Below are positions 1 to 6,800 of a DNA stretch of 64,000 bases, in pieces. A program made the position numbers and the translations under genes. The first letter of the stretch is position 1; each line of letters starts with the position of its first letter. Source of the stretch: DASQFI01 sp035633215 (GTDB taxonomy: Bacteria; Acidobacteriota; Vicinamibacteria; Vicinamibacterales; SCN-69-37); the NCBI GenBank assembly GCA_035633215.1, contig DASQFI010000046.1:62001-126000 (forward strand), in the 5' to 3' direction. The notes below the pieces were generated by a model that was not told the DNA's origin, did no database searches, and saw only the letters and a program-made list of their open reading frames with translations.

Positions 1-2
1 CG

Positions 3-266
3 ATCCTGCGCGCGAGCGAGCAGGGCTGGGGCATCGCGATCGGTTTCCTGCTCGGCGTGGGACTGTTCCTGGCGACCGTCGTGCTCGTGCTCAAGGGCGG
101 GCCCAATCCCGGGCCGCATCTCAGTCTTGTCCGGATCTACTTCCCGGGCTACAGCGTCAGCTGGATCGGGAGCGTCATCGGGTTCGTGTACGCCTTCGTC
201 GTGGGCTACGCGATCGGGCGGACCGTGGCCACCATCTACAACCGGTTGATCCAGCGCGCCTCCTGA
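3..266 (+). CDS. Small membrane protein, 3' part only
   Basis: The reading frame is open from the first bases of the window and stops at 264-266, so the true start lies outside. The visible 87 residues contain two hydrophobic helices, one around GIAIGFLLGVGLFLATVVLV and one around GSVIGFVYAFVVGYAIG, joined by a loop rich in Gly and Pro, and the chain ends in a short basic tail (YNRLIQRAS). This is a two-helix inner-membrane protein. I do not recognise a named family and assign no function. A GTG at 57 could start a shorter product, but the frame is coding-like before it. Confidence 0.6.
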   Translation: MLRASEQGWGIAIGFLLGVGLFLATVVLVLKGGPNPGPHLSLVRIYFPGYSVSWIGSVIGFVYAFVVGYAIGRTVATIYNRLIQRAS

Positions 267-298
267 CGTTCGTGGGGGATGCCCCGGCGCAGGTGGGC

Positions 299-305
299 AT
301 TAGTC
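299..305. promoter_or_regulatory. ATTAGTC half-site upstream of a sigma-54-type promoter
   Basis: The heptamer ATTAGTC lies about 120 bases before the GG of the promoter at 422-437. The same word, as GACTAAT, lies near two other sigma-54-type promoters of this window (31563 and 54879), with a one-base variant near the fourth (39980). It could be half of an enhancer-binding-protein site. This rests on word matching only. Confidence 0.25.
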
Positions 306-421
306 ACCCGTCACGCGGCCTTTTGGGTATTGGAGCCGGGACTTCCGAGCGCCGAGACTGGCGTTTCCAGGCCGTTTTCAGGGTTTGAAGGGCGCCAGTG
401 GGGTACCTCCGGGCCCAGCCG

Positions 422-437
422 TTGGCGCTTTTCTTGC
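422..437 (+). promoter_or_regulatory. Sigma-54-type promoter (-24/-12) for the radical SAM gene
   Basis: The sequence TTGGCGCTTTTCTTGC has GG at 424-425 and GC at 436-437 with exactly ten bases between, and a full TTGC at -12, close to the consensus TGGCAC-N5-TTGC. Transcription would begin near 449. That places the ATG at 502 inside the transcript and excludes the longer in-frame start at 385. Three similar sites stand before other operons in the window. Confidence 0.5.
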
Positions 438-501
438 GAGGTTCCCGGTCGGCCCGTATCATGAGCCCGAACCCCGGTTTTCGTCCGCTCCGCCTCCCCC
501 G

Positions 502-1614
502 ATGAACGTCATCAGTCGTGTCGTCCGTCATGCGCGCATCATGCGCAAGAACCACGGGGACCTGCAGAGTCCGCCGTTCCTGGTGCTCTTCATCAACTCG
601 ATCTGCAACATGAAGTGCGAGCACTGCTTCTACTGGACGCACCTCAACAAGCGGGACGACCTCAGCCGCGACGAGATCTTCGAGCTGTCGCGCTCCTTGG
701 GCCCGATCGAGAACCTCAACCTCTCGGGCGGCGAGCCGTTTCTCCGGAAGGAGTTCAGCGAGATCTGCCGCCAGTTCATTGAGCACAACGGCGTCAAGCA
801 GATCTACGTGCCGACCAACGGCTGGTACACCGACAAGACTGTGAAGGCGATCACGGAGACGCTCGAAGCGAAGACGCTCGATCTCTTCGTGGCGGAGCTC
901 TCGCTCGACGGGATGCCCGAGTTTCACGACACGTTCCGGGTGGCGCCGGGCTCGTTCGCGAAGGCGATGGTCACCTACGACGCGCTCGCCGAGCTCCAGC
1001 GCAAGGATCCGCGACTCCGGATTCACTCGATCGCGACCGCGACGGACGTCAATGTCGAGGAGATTCGCCAGCTGACGACGTATCTCTACGAGCGCTGCCC
1101 GCAGATGGATCACCACAACCTGGCGATCATCCGCGGCGACCGCAAGAACCCGGCGTTGAAGACGCCCGATCTGACCGCCTACACGGCGCTCTACGACTAC
1201 ATCCGGCGGCTCTGGGCGCCCCGCGAGGAGGGACGCTACGGCGGCATCGTCGAACCGATGCTGCAATGGGCAAAGGTCGAGACGCTTCAGCGGCGGACGC
1301 AGGTCGCCCGCTGCAGCGCTGGTGTCCTGAGCGCGGTCGTCTCGGCCAACGGCGACGTGAGCGTGTGCGAGCTGCATGAGCCGCTCGGCAACCTGCGGCA
1401 GCAGTCGTTCTGGGAAATCTGGAGGTCCGACAAGGCGCGCGACCTGCGCGCGTCGATCGCGCGGAAGGAGTGCTACTGCACGACCGAGGTCTTTCTCTGG
1501 CCCAGTATCGTGTATCAGCCGACGCACCTGATACAGGCGATGGCCGGCGCGCGCGTCTGGCGGCGCGTTCGACCCCTCGCCGAAGGCGAGAAGATCGTTT
1601 TGCCGGTCGTGTGA
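502..1614 (+). CDS. Radical SAM protein with SPASM-like C-terminal domain
   Basis: A 370-residue protein. C35-x3-C39-x2-C42 (CNMKCEHC) is the radical SAM iron-sulfur motif, followed by NLSGGEPFLR, the usual GGEP SAM-binding segment. The C-terminal part has the cysteine pattern of a SPASM/twitch auxiliary cluster: ARCSAG, SVCELHEPLGNL and ECYC. Such proteins perform radical chemistry on peptides, sugars or lipids; the substrate cannot be told here. The frame is open from 385, but I chose ATG 502 because a sigma-54-type promoter predicts transcription from about 449 and because the upstream residues are Pro-rich and unlike the family. It is followed by a palindromic repeat and the PAPS-forming genes, so a role in the same surface-glycan programme is likely but unproven. 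Confidence 0.85.
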   Translation: MNVISRVVRHARIMRKNHGDLQSPPFLVLFINSICNMKCEHCFYWTHLNKRDDLSRDEIFELSRSLGPIENLNLSGGEPFLRKEFSEICRQFIEHNGVKQIYVPTNGWYTDKTVKAITETLEAKTLDLFVAELSLDGMPEFHDTFRVAPGSFAKAMVTYDALAELQRKDPRLRIHSIATATDVNVEEIRQLTTYLYERCPQMDHHNLAIIRGDRKNPALKTPDLTAYTALYDYIRRLWAPREEGRYGGIVEPMLQWAKVETLQRRTQVARCSAGVLSAVVSANGDVSVCELHEPLGNLRQQSFWEIWRSDKARDLRASIARKECYCTTEVFLWPSIVYQPTHLIQAMAGARVWRRVRPLAEGEKIVLPVV

Positions 1615-1620
1615 CGATTC

Positions 1621-1719
1621 TGGGGTCAGGTCTTGTATTGCGACATTCGTCGCGCATTGCAGGATTGCGTTCCAGTGTCGAAATACCCGGCGAATGTCGC
1701 AATACAAGACCTGACCCCA
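1621..1719. repeat. REP-like palindromic element with 29-bp perfect arms
   Basis: Left arm 1621-1649 begins TGGGGTCAGGTCTTG; right arm 1691-1719 is its exact reverse complement and ends CAAGACCTGACCCCA. A 41-base spacer separates them. The arms have no mismatch, so the element would fold into a long hairpin or cruciform. Its last base, A1719, is the first base of the ATG of the cysN-like gene. Imperfect or perfect palindromes of this size between genes are typical of REP/REPIN elements moved by RAYT transposases; that origin is an inference and no transposase gene is in the window. Confidence 0.8.
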
Positions 1720-3515
1720 TGACCGCGGCGACCCGCCTGCATCTCGTCATCAGCGGCCATGTGGACCACGGCAAGAGCACGCTGGTCGGCCGCCTGCTCG
1801 CTGACACGAACTCGCTGCCCGACGGCAAGCTCGATCAGGTGCGCGCGCTCTGCGAGCGCACGTCGAAGCCGTTCGAATACGCCTTCCTGCTCGACGCGCT
1901 GAAGGACGAGCGGGCCCAGGGCATCACGATCGATGCGGCGCGCGTGTTCTTCAAGACCGCGACGCGCCACTACATCATCATCGACGCGCCCGGCCACATC
2001 GAGTTCCTGAAGAACCTGATCACCGGGGCGGCGCGTGCCGAAGCGGCGCTGCTCGTGATCGACGCGCACGAGGGCATCCAGGAGAACTCCCGGCGCCACG
2101 CCACGATGCTGTCGATGCTCGGCATCCGGCAGCTGGCCGTTGCCGTGAACAAAATGGATCTGGTCGGCTACAACCAGGCGACCTTCGACGCCGTCGTCGC
2201 CGAGTTCGGGAAGTTCCTCGCGCAGCTCAAGGTCACCGCGCGCACATGGATTCCGATCTCCGCCCGCGGCGGCGCCAATGTCGCACGACGCGCGGCGGAC
2301 ATGCCCTGGTACACCGGACCGACCGTGCTCGACACGCTCGAAGCGTTCCAGCCCGAGCCGCCCGCCGAGCACCGGCCGTTCCGTCTGCCGGTCCAGGACG
2401 TGTACAAGTTCACGAACTTCGCCGACGACCGCCGGATCATCGCCGGCACGGTGGACTCGGGCCGCGCCGGCGTCGGCGACGAGCTCGTGTTCTACCCCTC
2501 CGGCAAACGAGCGCGGATCCAGTCGATCGAAGCGTTCAGCGCGGCCGAGTGCCGTGCCGTCCGGGCCGGAGAGGCCACGGGCCTCACCGTCTCGCCGCAG
2601 ATCTACACGAGCCGCGGCGAGCTGGCGGCGCGGAGCGACGAGCCGCCGCCGAGCGTGACGTCGCGGGTGCGGGTGAACCTGTTCTGGCTGGGCCGTTCGC
2701 CGCTCGCGCCGCGGAAGGACTACATCTTCAAGCTGGGCACATCGCGCGTGCCGATGCAGGTCGAGGCGATCCATCGCGTGATCGACGCCTCCGACCTCGG
2801 CGACACCGGCGCGCTCACCGAAGTCCAGCGCCACCAGGTCGCCGAGTGCACCCTGAAGCTGCACCGCGCGATCGCCTTCGACGCGGCGGCCGATCTGCCC
2901 GCCACCGGCCGATTCGTCATCGTGGACGACTACGACATCCGCGGCGGCGGGATCATCGCCGAGCCGCTCCCCGATCGCGACGAGCACCTGCGGAGCCAGG
3001 TGCTCCTCCGGAACGCCAAGTGGATCAGCAGCCACGTCTCGCCGGAGCGGCGCGCCGAGCGCTACAGCCAGCGGCCGACGCTTCTGGTCGTCACCGGCGA
3101 TACGAACACCGACCGTAAAGAGCTCGCGCGGCAGCTCGAGGTGAAGCTCTTCGAGGAGGGCCGGTTCGTCTATTTCCTGGGCATGGGCAGCGTGCTCTAC
3201 GGCGTCGACGCCGACATCGAGCGCGGCCGGGAGCAGCGCCGCGAACATCTTCGCCGGCTCGCCGAGATCGCCAACATTCTGCTCGACGCCGGAATGATTC
3301 TCATCGTGAGCGCCGCGGAGCTGACGCAAAGCGACCTGGACGTGCTGACAACCAGCCTGCCGCCCGAGCTGGTCTCGACGGTGTGGGTGGGCGACCAGGT
3401 CACGACCGATATCCATTGTGACTTCGTCCTCACCGACGAGGAACGGGAGCGGCGCGGCGCGGATGCGCTCAAGACGCTGCTCGAGGATCAGCGGGTCATC
3501 TTCAAGCCATGGTAG
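1719..3515 (+). CDS. cysN: Sulfate adenylyltransferase GTPase subunit (CysN) with degenerate APS-kinase domain
   Basis: A 598-residue protein. The N-terminal GTPase has GHVDHGKS (13-20), DAPGH (89-93) and NKMD (144-147), followed by EF-Tu-like beta-barrel domains. With CysD it forms APS from ATP and sulfate, driven by GTP hydrolysis. From about residue 453 the chain continues into an APS-kinase-like fold, as in CysNC fusions, but the P-loop position reads GDTNTDRKELA and lacks the GxGK(S/T) element, so this tail should not bind ATP normally. A working APS kinase is fused in the next gene, which makes the tail structural, regulatory or vestigial. The ATG at 1719 is formed by the end of the palindromic repeat and has no clear Shine-Dalgarno; the frame is also open further upstream, through the repeat. 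The gene overlaps the next one by 7 bases. Confidence 0.88.
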   Translation: MTAATRLHLVISGHVDHGKSTLVGRLLADTNSLPDGKLDQVRALCERTSKPFEYAFLLDALKDERAQGITIDAARVFFKTATRHYIIIDAPGHIEFLKNLITGAARAEAALLVIDAHEGIQENSRRHATMLSMLGIRQLAVAVNKMDLVGYNQATFDAVVAEFGKFLAQLKVTARTWIPISARGGANVARRAADMPWYTGPTVLDTLEAFQPEPPAEHRPFRLPVQDVYKFTNFADDRRIIAGTVDSGRAGVGDELVFYPSGKRARIQSIEAFSAAECRAVRAGEATGLTVSPQIYTSRGELAARSDEPPPSVTSRVRVNLFWLGRSPLAPRKDYIFKLGTSRVPMQVEAIHRVIDASDLGDTGALTEVQRHQVAECTLKLHRAIAFDAAADLPATGRFVIVDDYDIRGGGIIAEPLPDRDEHLRSQVLLRNAKWISSHVSPERRAERYSQRPTLLVVTGDTNTDRKELARQLEVKLFEEGRFVYFLGMGSVLYGVDADIERGREQRREHLRRLAEIANILLDAGMILIVSAAELTQSDLDVLTTSLPPELVSTVWVGDQVTTDIHCDFVLTDEERERRGADALKTLLEDQRVIFKPW

Positions 3516-4822
3516 GCGTGCCCATGTCGCTGGTTGGCGAGAGCGAGCTGCTCGAGCAGATGATCGACATCGCGCGACGCGCCGGCGACGGCATCGGCCC
3601 GGCCGGACCGGTCCGCGCCGACCGGAAGGGGGACGGATCGCCGGTGACCGCCGCCGATCGCGCCGCCCATCGGCTGATCGTCGACGCGCTCGAGCGCATC
3701 GACCCGTCCGTCCCAATCATCTCCGAGGAGTCTGGCGTGCCGCCGATGGCGGAACGCGCCGGCTGGACGCGTTTCTGGCTGGTGGATCCGCTCGACGGCA
3801 CGAAGGAGTTCATCGCGGGCCTCCCCGACTACACCGTCAACGTCGCGTTGATCGAGGATGGCGCACCGGTGCTTGGCGTGGTGTACGCGCCGGCGCGGCA
3901 GGTGATGTATTACGCGTCGAGGCTGGCGGGGACCTGGCGCCAGGAGCAGGACTGCGCGCCCGTGAGAGTGTTTGCGCGGCCGCCCGCCCCGGGAACGCCG
4001 CTTCGCATCGTCGAGAGCCGGGCGCACCGATCGGCGGAGCTCGACGCGTTCGCGGATCGGTTGCCGGTCGCCGAGCGGGTGTCGGTCGGCAGTTCGCTGA
4101 AGTTCTGCTGGCTCGCCGAAGGCCGCGCGGACGTGTACCCGCGGTTCACGCCGATCATGGAGTGGGACGTCGCCGCCGGCGATTGCGTGTTCCGCTGGTC
4201 GTCCGCGACGGGAACGCCGCACTTCTCACCGCTCACATACAACAATCCCGATCTGCGGATTCCGGGCTTCGTCGTCGGGTTCATGCCGCCGCCGCCGGCG
4301 GTGGTCTGGTTCACGGGCTTACCCGGGGCGGGCAAAACGACGATCGCGCGGCTGGTACACGCGCGCCTCGCGCGGCTTGGCGCGCCGGTCGAGATGCTCG
4401 ACGGCGACGAGATTCGCGCGATCTTTCCGAACACCGGGTTTTCACCCGAGGAGCGCGACGCGCACATCCGGCGTGTCGGCGATGCCGCAAGCCGGCTCGA
4501 GCGCCACGGCGTGACGAGCCTGGTCTCGCTGGTGTCTCCGTACCGGCAGTCCCGCGACTTCGTGCGCGGTCTCTGTCGGCGATTCGTCGAGGTCCATGTC
4601 TCCACGCCGCTCGAGGAGTGCGAACGGCGCGATCCGAAGGGTCTCTACGGACGCGCGCGCGCGGGTCAGGTCGGCCGGTTCACCGGCGTCGCCGATCCGT
4701 ACGAACCGCCGGCGGCCCCGGAGCTGACCATCGACACCCGGGGGATGACGGCAGACGGGGCGGCCGATCTGGTCTTCCAGTATCTGACCCGGACGGCAAC
4801 GGCCCAGGCGGAACGGCGATGA
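3509..4822 (+). CDS. cysQC: CysQ-CysC fusion: PAP phosphatase plus APS kinase
   Basis: A 437-residue bifunctional protein. Residues 1 to about 260 are a 3'(2'),5'-bisphosphate nucleotidase of the inositol-monophosphatase fold, with SPVTAAD, ISEESG, DPLDGTKEF (from 93) and WDVAAGD, the complete metal-binding set. From about 265 an APS kinase follows, with P-loop GLPGAGKT (270-277), DGDEIR, SPYRQSRD, DPKGLYGRARAG and FTGVADPYEPP, all canonical. The kinase makes PAPS from APS; the phosphatase removes PAP, the product left when a sulfotransferase uses PAPS. Joining both in one chain fits a sulfation cycle. The gene overlaps cysN (7 bases) and cysD (ATGA), so the three are co-translated. A second in-frame ATG at 3524 could also be used. 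Confidence 0.9.
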   Translation: MVGVPMSLVGESELLEQMIDIARRAGDGIGPAGPVRADRKGDGSPVTAADRAAHRLIVDALERIDPSVPIISEESGVPPMAERAGWTRFWLVDPLDGTKEFIAGLPDYTVNVALIEDGAPVLGVVYAPARQVMYYASRLAGTWRQEQDCAPVRVFARPPAPGTPLRIVESRAHRSAELDAFADRLPVAERVSVGSSLKFCWLAEGRADVYPRFTPIMEWDVAAGDCVFRWSSATGTPHFSPLTYNNPDLRIPGFVVGFMPPPPAVVWFTGLPGAGKTTIARLVHARLARLGAPVEMLDGDEIRAIFPNTGFSPEERDAHIRRVGDAASRLERHGVTSLVSLVSPYRQSRDFVRGLCRRFVEVHVSTPLEECERRDPKGLYGRARAGQVGRFTGVADPYEPPAAPELTIDTRGMTADGAADLVFQYLTRTATAQAERR

Positions 4823-5706
4823 CGGCCGACCAGCTCGATCAGCTCGAGGCGCGGAGCGTGCACATCCTCCGCGAGGCATACGCGACGTTCAAGCACCTCT
4901 GCATGTTGTGGTCGATCGGCAAGGACAGCACGGTGCTCCTGTGGCTCGCGCGCAAGGCGTTTTTCGGTCACGTGCCGTTCCCGCTCGTGCACATCGACAC
5001 GTCGTTCAAGATCCCGGAGATGATTCAGTACCGCGACCGGCTGGTGGCCGAGTGGAAGCTCCAGCTCCTCTACGGCCAGAATGAAGCGGCGCTCGCCGCT
5101 CGCCAGACGTTCCCGGACGGGAAGGTCGATCGCCTGGCGTGCTGCGGGTCGCTCAAGACGGCGGCGCTCAAAGCGACGCTCGACGGCACTGGTCCGCGCT
5201 ATCGGTTTGACCACGTGACCGGCCGCTACGTCGCGGATCGCCATTCCGAGCCGTATACCGGCGTCATCGTCGGCGCGCGGTCCGACGAGGAAGGCAGCCG
5301 GTCGAAGGAGCGGTACTTTTCGCCGCGCAATCAGCATCACACGTGGGACATCGCGGAGCAGCCACCGGAGTTCTGGAACCAGTACAAGACCGAGTTCGCG
5401 CCCGGCACGCACGTGCGGATTCACCCGCTGCTCGACTGGACCGAGCTGAACATCTGGGAGTACATCGGCCGCGAGCACATTCCCGTCGTGCCCCTCTACT
5501 TCGATCAGGGGACGGGCCGTCGCTATCGCTCGCTCGGGTGCGCGCCGTGCACGTCACCGGTCGAGTCGACCGCCCGGACGGTGGAAGAAATCATCGACGA
5601 GCTGCGGACCGGCAAGTTCAGCCAGATCGCGGAACGGGCCGGACGGGCGCAGGACGCGCAGGATGACGGCGGGCTCGAAACGCTCCGCCGCGACGGCTAC
5701 ATGTAG
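4819..5706 (+). CDS. cysD: Sulfate adenylyltransferase subunit 2 (CysD)
   Basis: A 295-residue ATP-pyrophosphatase subunit of ATP sulfurylase, close to the usual size of about 300. SIGKDS (32-37) is the PP-loop. Other family hallmarks are HIDTSFKIPEM, CCGSLKT, GARSDEEGSRSKER, SPRNQ, HPLLDWTELNIWEYI and RYRSLGCAPCT. It adenylates sulfate in complex with CysN. The ATG at 4819 overlaps the stop of the CysQ-CysC gene. The order N, QC, D differs from the common D-N order. The gene is followed three bases after its stop by a perfect inverted repeat. Confidence 0.93.
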   Translation: MTADQLDQLEARSVHILREAYATFKHLCMLWSIGKDSTVLLWLARKAFFGHVPFPLVHIDTSFKIPEMIQYRDRLVAEWKLQLLYGQNEAALAARQTFPDGKVDRLACCGSLKTAALKATLDGTGPRYRFDHVTGRYVADRHSEPYTGVIVGARSDEEGSRSKERYFSPRNQHHTWDIAEQPPEFWNQYKTEFAPGTHVRIHPLLDWTELNIWEYIGREHIPVVPLYFDQGTGRRYRSLGCAPCTSPVESTARTVEEIIDELRTGKFSQIAERAGRAQDAQDDGGLETLRRDGYM

Positions 5707-5708
5707 AC

Positions 5709-5790
5709 GGAAAGCCCTTGACGTGACGTGGTAGTCACGAGCCTTTCACGAGCGTCGGCGCAGCCGACCACGTCACGTCAAGGGCTTTCC
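5709..5790. repeat. Inverted repeat with 24-bp perfect arms after cysD
   Basis: Arms 5709-5732 (starting GGAAAGCCCTTGACGTGACG) and 5767-5790 are exact reverse complements around a 34-base loop. The arms differ from those of the 1621-1719 element. The hairpin begins 2 bases after the cysD stop and ends just before the Shine-Dalgarno of the next gene. It may act as a terminator, although no T-run follows, or it may be a second REP-type element. Confidence 0.75.
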
Positions 5791-5807
5791 GGTATTAGGA
5801 GGCGAGC

Positions 5808-6800
5808 GTGCCCTCATCGACGTATTCCGTGTCGGTCGTCATTCCGGTCTTCAACGAGGAGGCCGCCGTCGGCCCCGAGATCCAGAAGATCCAGCGCGTG
5901 CTGGAAGCCCGCGGAATCGCTCACGAGATCATCATCGTCGACGACGGATCGGCTGACCGGAGCGGCGCGCGCGCGGCCGAAGCGGGCGCGGGCGTCATCC
6001 GGCACGTCGAGAATCGCGGCTATGGGGCGGCGATCAAGACCGGTATGGCCGCGGCTCGCTACGACACGATCGTGATCACCGACGCGGACGGCACGTATCC
6101 GGCCGATGAAATCCCGACGCTGCTGGCGCACCTCGAAACGGCCGACATGGCGGTCGGCGCACGCACCGGTACCGAAGTACACATTCCACTCGTCCGGCGG
6201 CCGGCCAAGTGGGTTCTGAACTGGGTGGCCACACGCGTTGCCGGCCGCAAGATCCCCGACCTCAACTCGGGGCTCCGCGCGTTCCGCCGCGAGTGCGCCA
6301 ACCAGTACCTCTCGATTCTCTCGAACCGCTTTTCGTTCACGAGCACGATCACGCTCGCGATGCTCGGCAACGACTATCGCGTCGTGTATCACCCGATCAG
6401 CTATTTCCCGCGCGTGGGCCGGTCGAAGATTACGCCCTGGCATTTCATGGACTTCATGATGCTCGTGCTTCGCCTGGCGGTCCTGTTCCAGCCGCTTCGC
6501 GTCTTCGTGCCGCTCGCCACGGCGTTCGGCGCCGTGGGCGTGCTCAAGGCGGTCTACGACGTCATCACGTTTTTCCCGCGCACCCGGCCGCAGGATCTGG
6601 AATCGTTCTTCGTCCAGCCGCTGCTCTCGACCACCGCCGTTCTGTTCATGGTCATCGGTCTGCAGCTCCTGGTGCTGGGCCTGGTTGCGGATGCCGTCCT
6701 GCGCCGATTTGCCCAGTACCAGGTGCCGGTGCCGTCGCGCGCCGTGACGGTCGAAGCACTGGTGCCCATGAGCGGGCAGCCGGTCGCGCGCTTCAAATGA
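5808..6800 (+). CDS. Membrane-anchored GT2 glycosyltransferase (polyprenyl-phosphate type)
   Basis: A 330-residue protein. The N-terminal GT-A domain has SVVIPVFNEE, IIIVDDGSADRS, RGYGAAIKTG and ITDADGTYP, with a DxD-like metal site, typical of dolichol- or undecaprenyl-phosphate sugar synthases. Two hydrophobic segments follow at about 225-250 and 270-300. It probably transfers a sugar from a nucleotide to a polyprenyl phosphate, making the donor used by GT39-like enzymes; three of these lie downstream on the same strand. The GTG start is fixed by AGGAGG at 5797-5802, 5 bases upstream. It overlaps the next gene by ATGA. Confidence 0.85.
   Translation: MPSSTYSVSVVIPVFNEEAAVGPEIQKIQRVLEARGIAHEIIIVDDGSADRSGARAAEAGAGVIRHVENRGYGAAIKTGMAAARYDTIVITDADGTYPADEIPTLLAHLETADMAVGARTGTEVHIPLVRRPAKWVLNWVATRVAGRKIPDLNSGLRAFRRECANQYLSILSNRFSFTSTITLAMLGNDYRVVYHPISYFPRVGRSKITPWHFMDFMMLVLRLAVLFQPLRVFVPLATAFGAVGVLKAVYDVITFFPRTRPQDLESFFVQPLLSTTAVLFMVIGLQLLVLGLVADAVLRRFAQYQVPVPSRAVTVEALVPMSGQPVARFK

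Noticed and set aside
304..1707. Open frame of 467 codons opposite the radical SAM gene
   Set aside because: Antisense shadow; composition typical of the reverse strand of GC-rich genes.
1719..5706. Reading the cys genes as assimilatory sulfate reduction
   Set aside because: No PAPS/APS reductase, sulfite reductase or sulfate transporter gene is present in the window, while a PAP phosphatase fusion and a sulfotransferase are.
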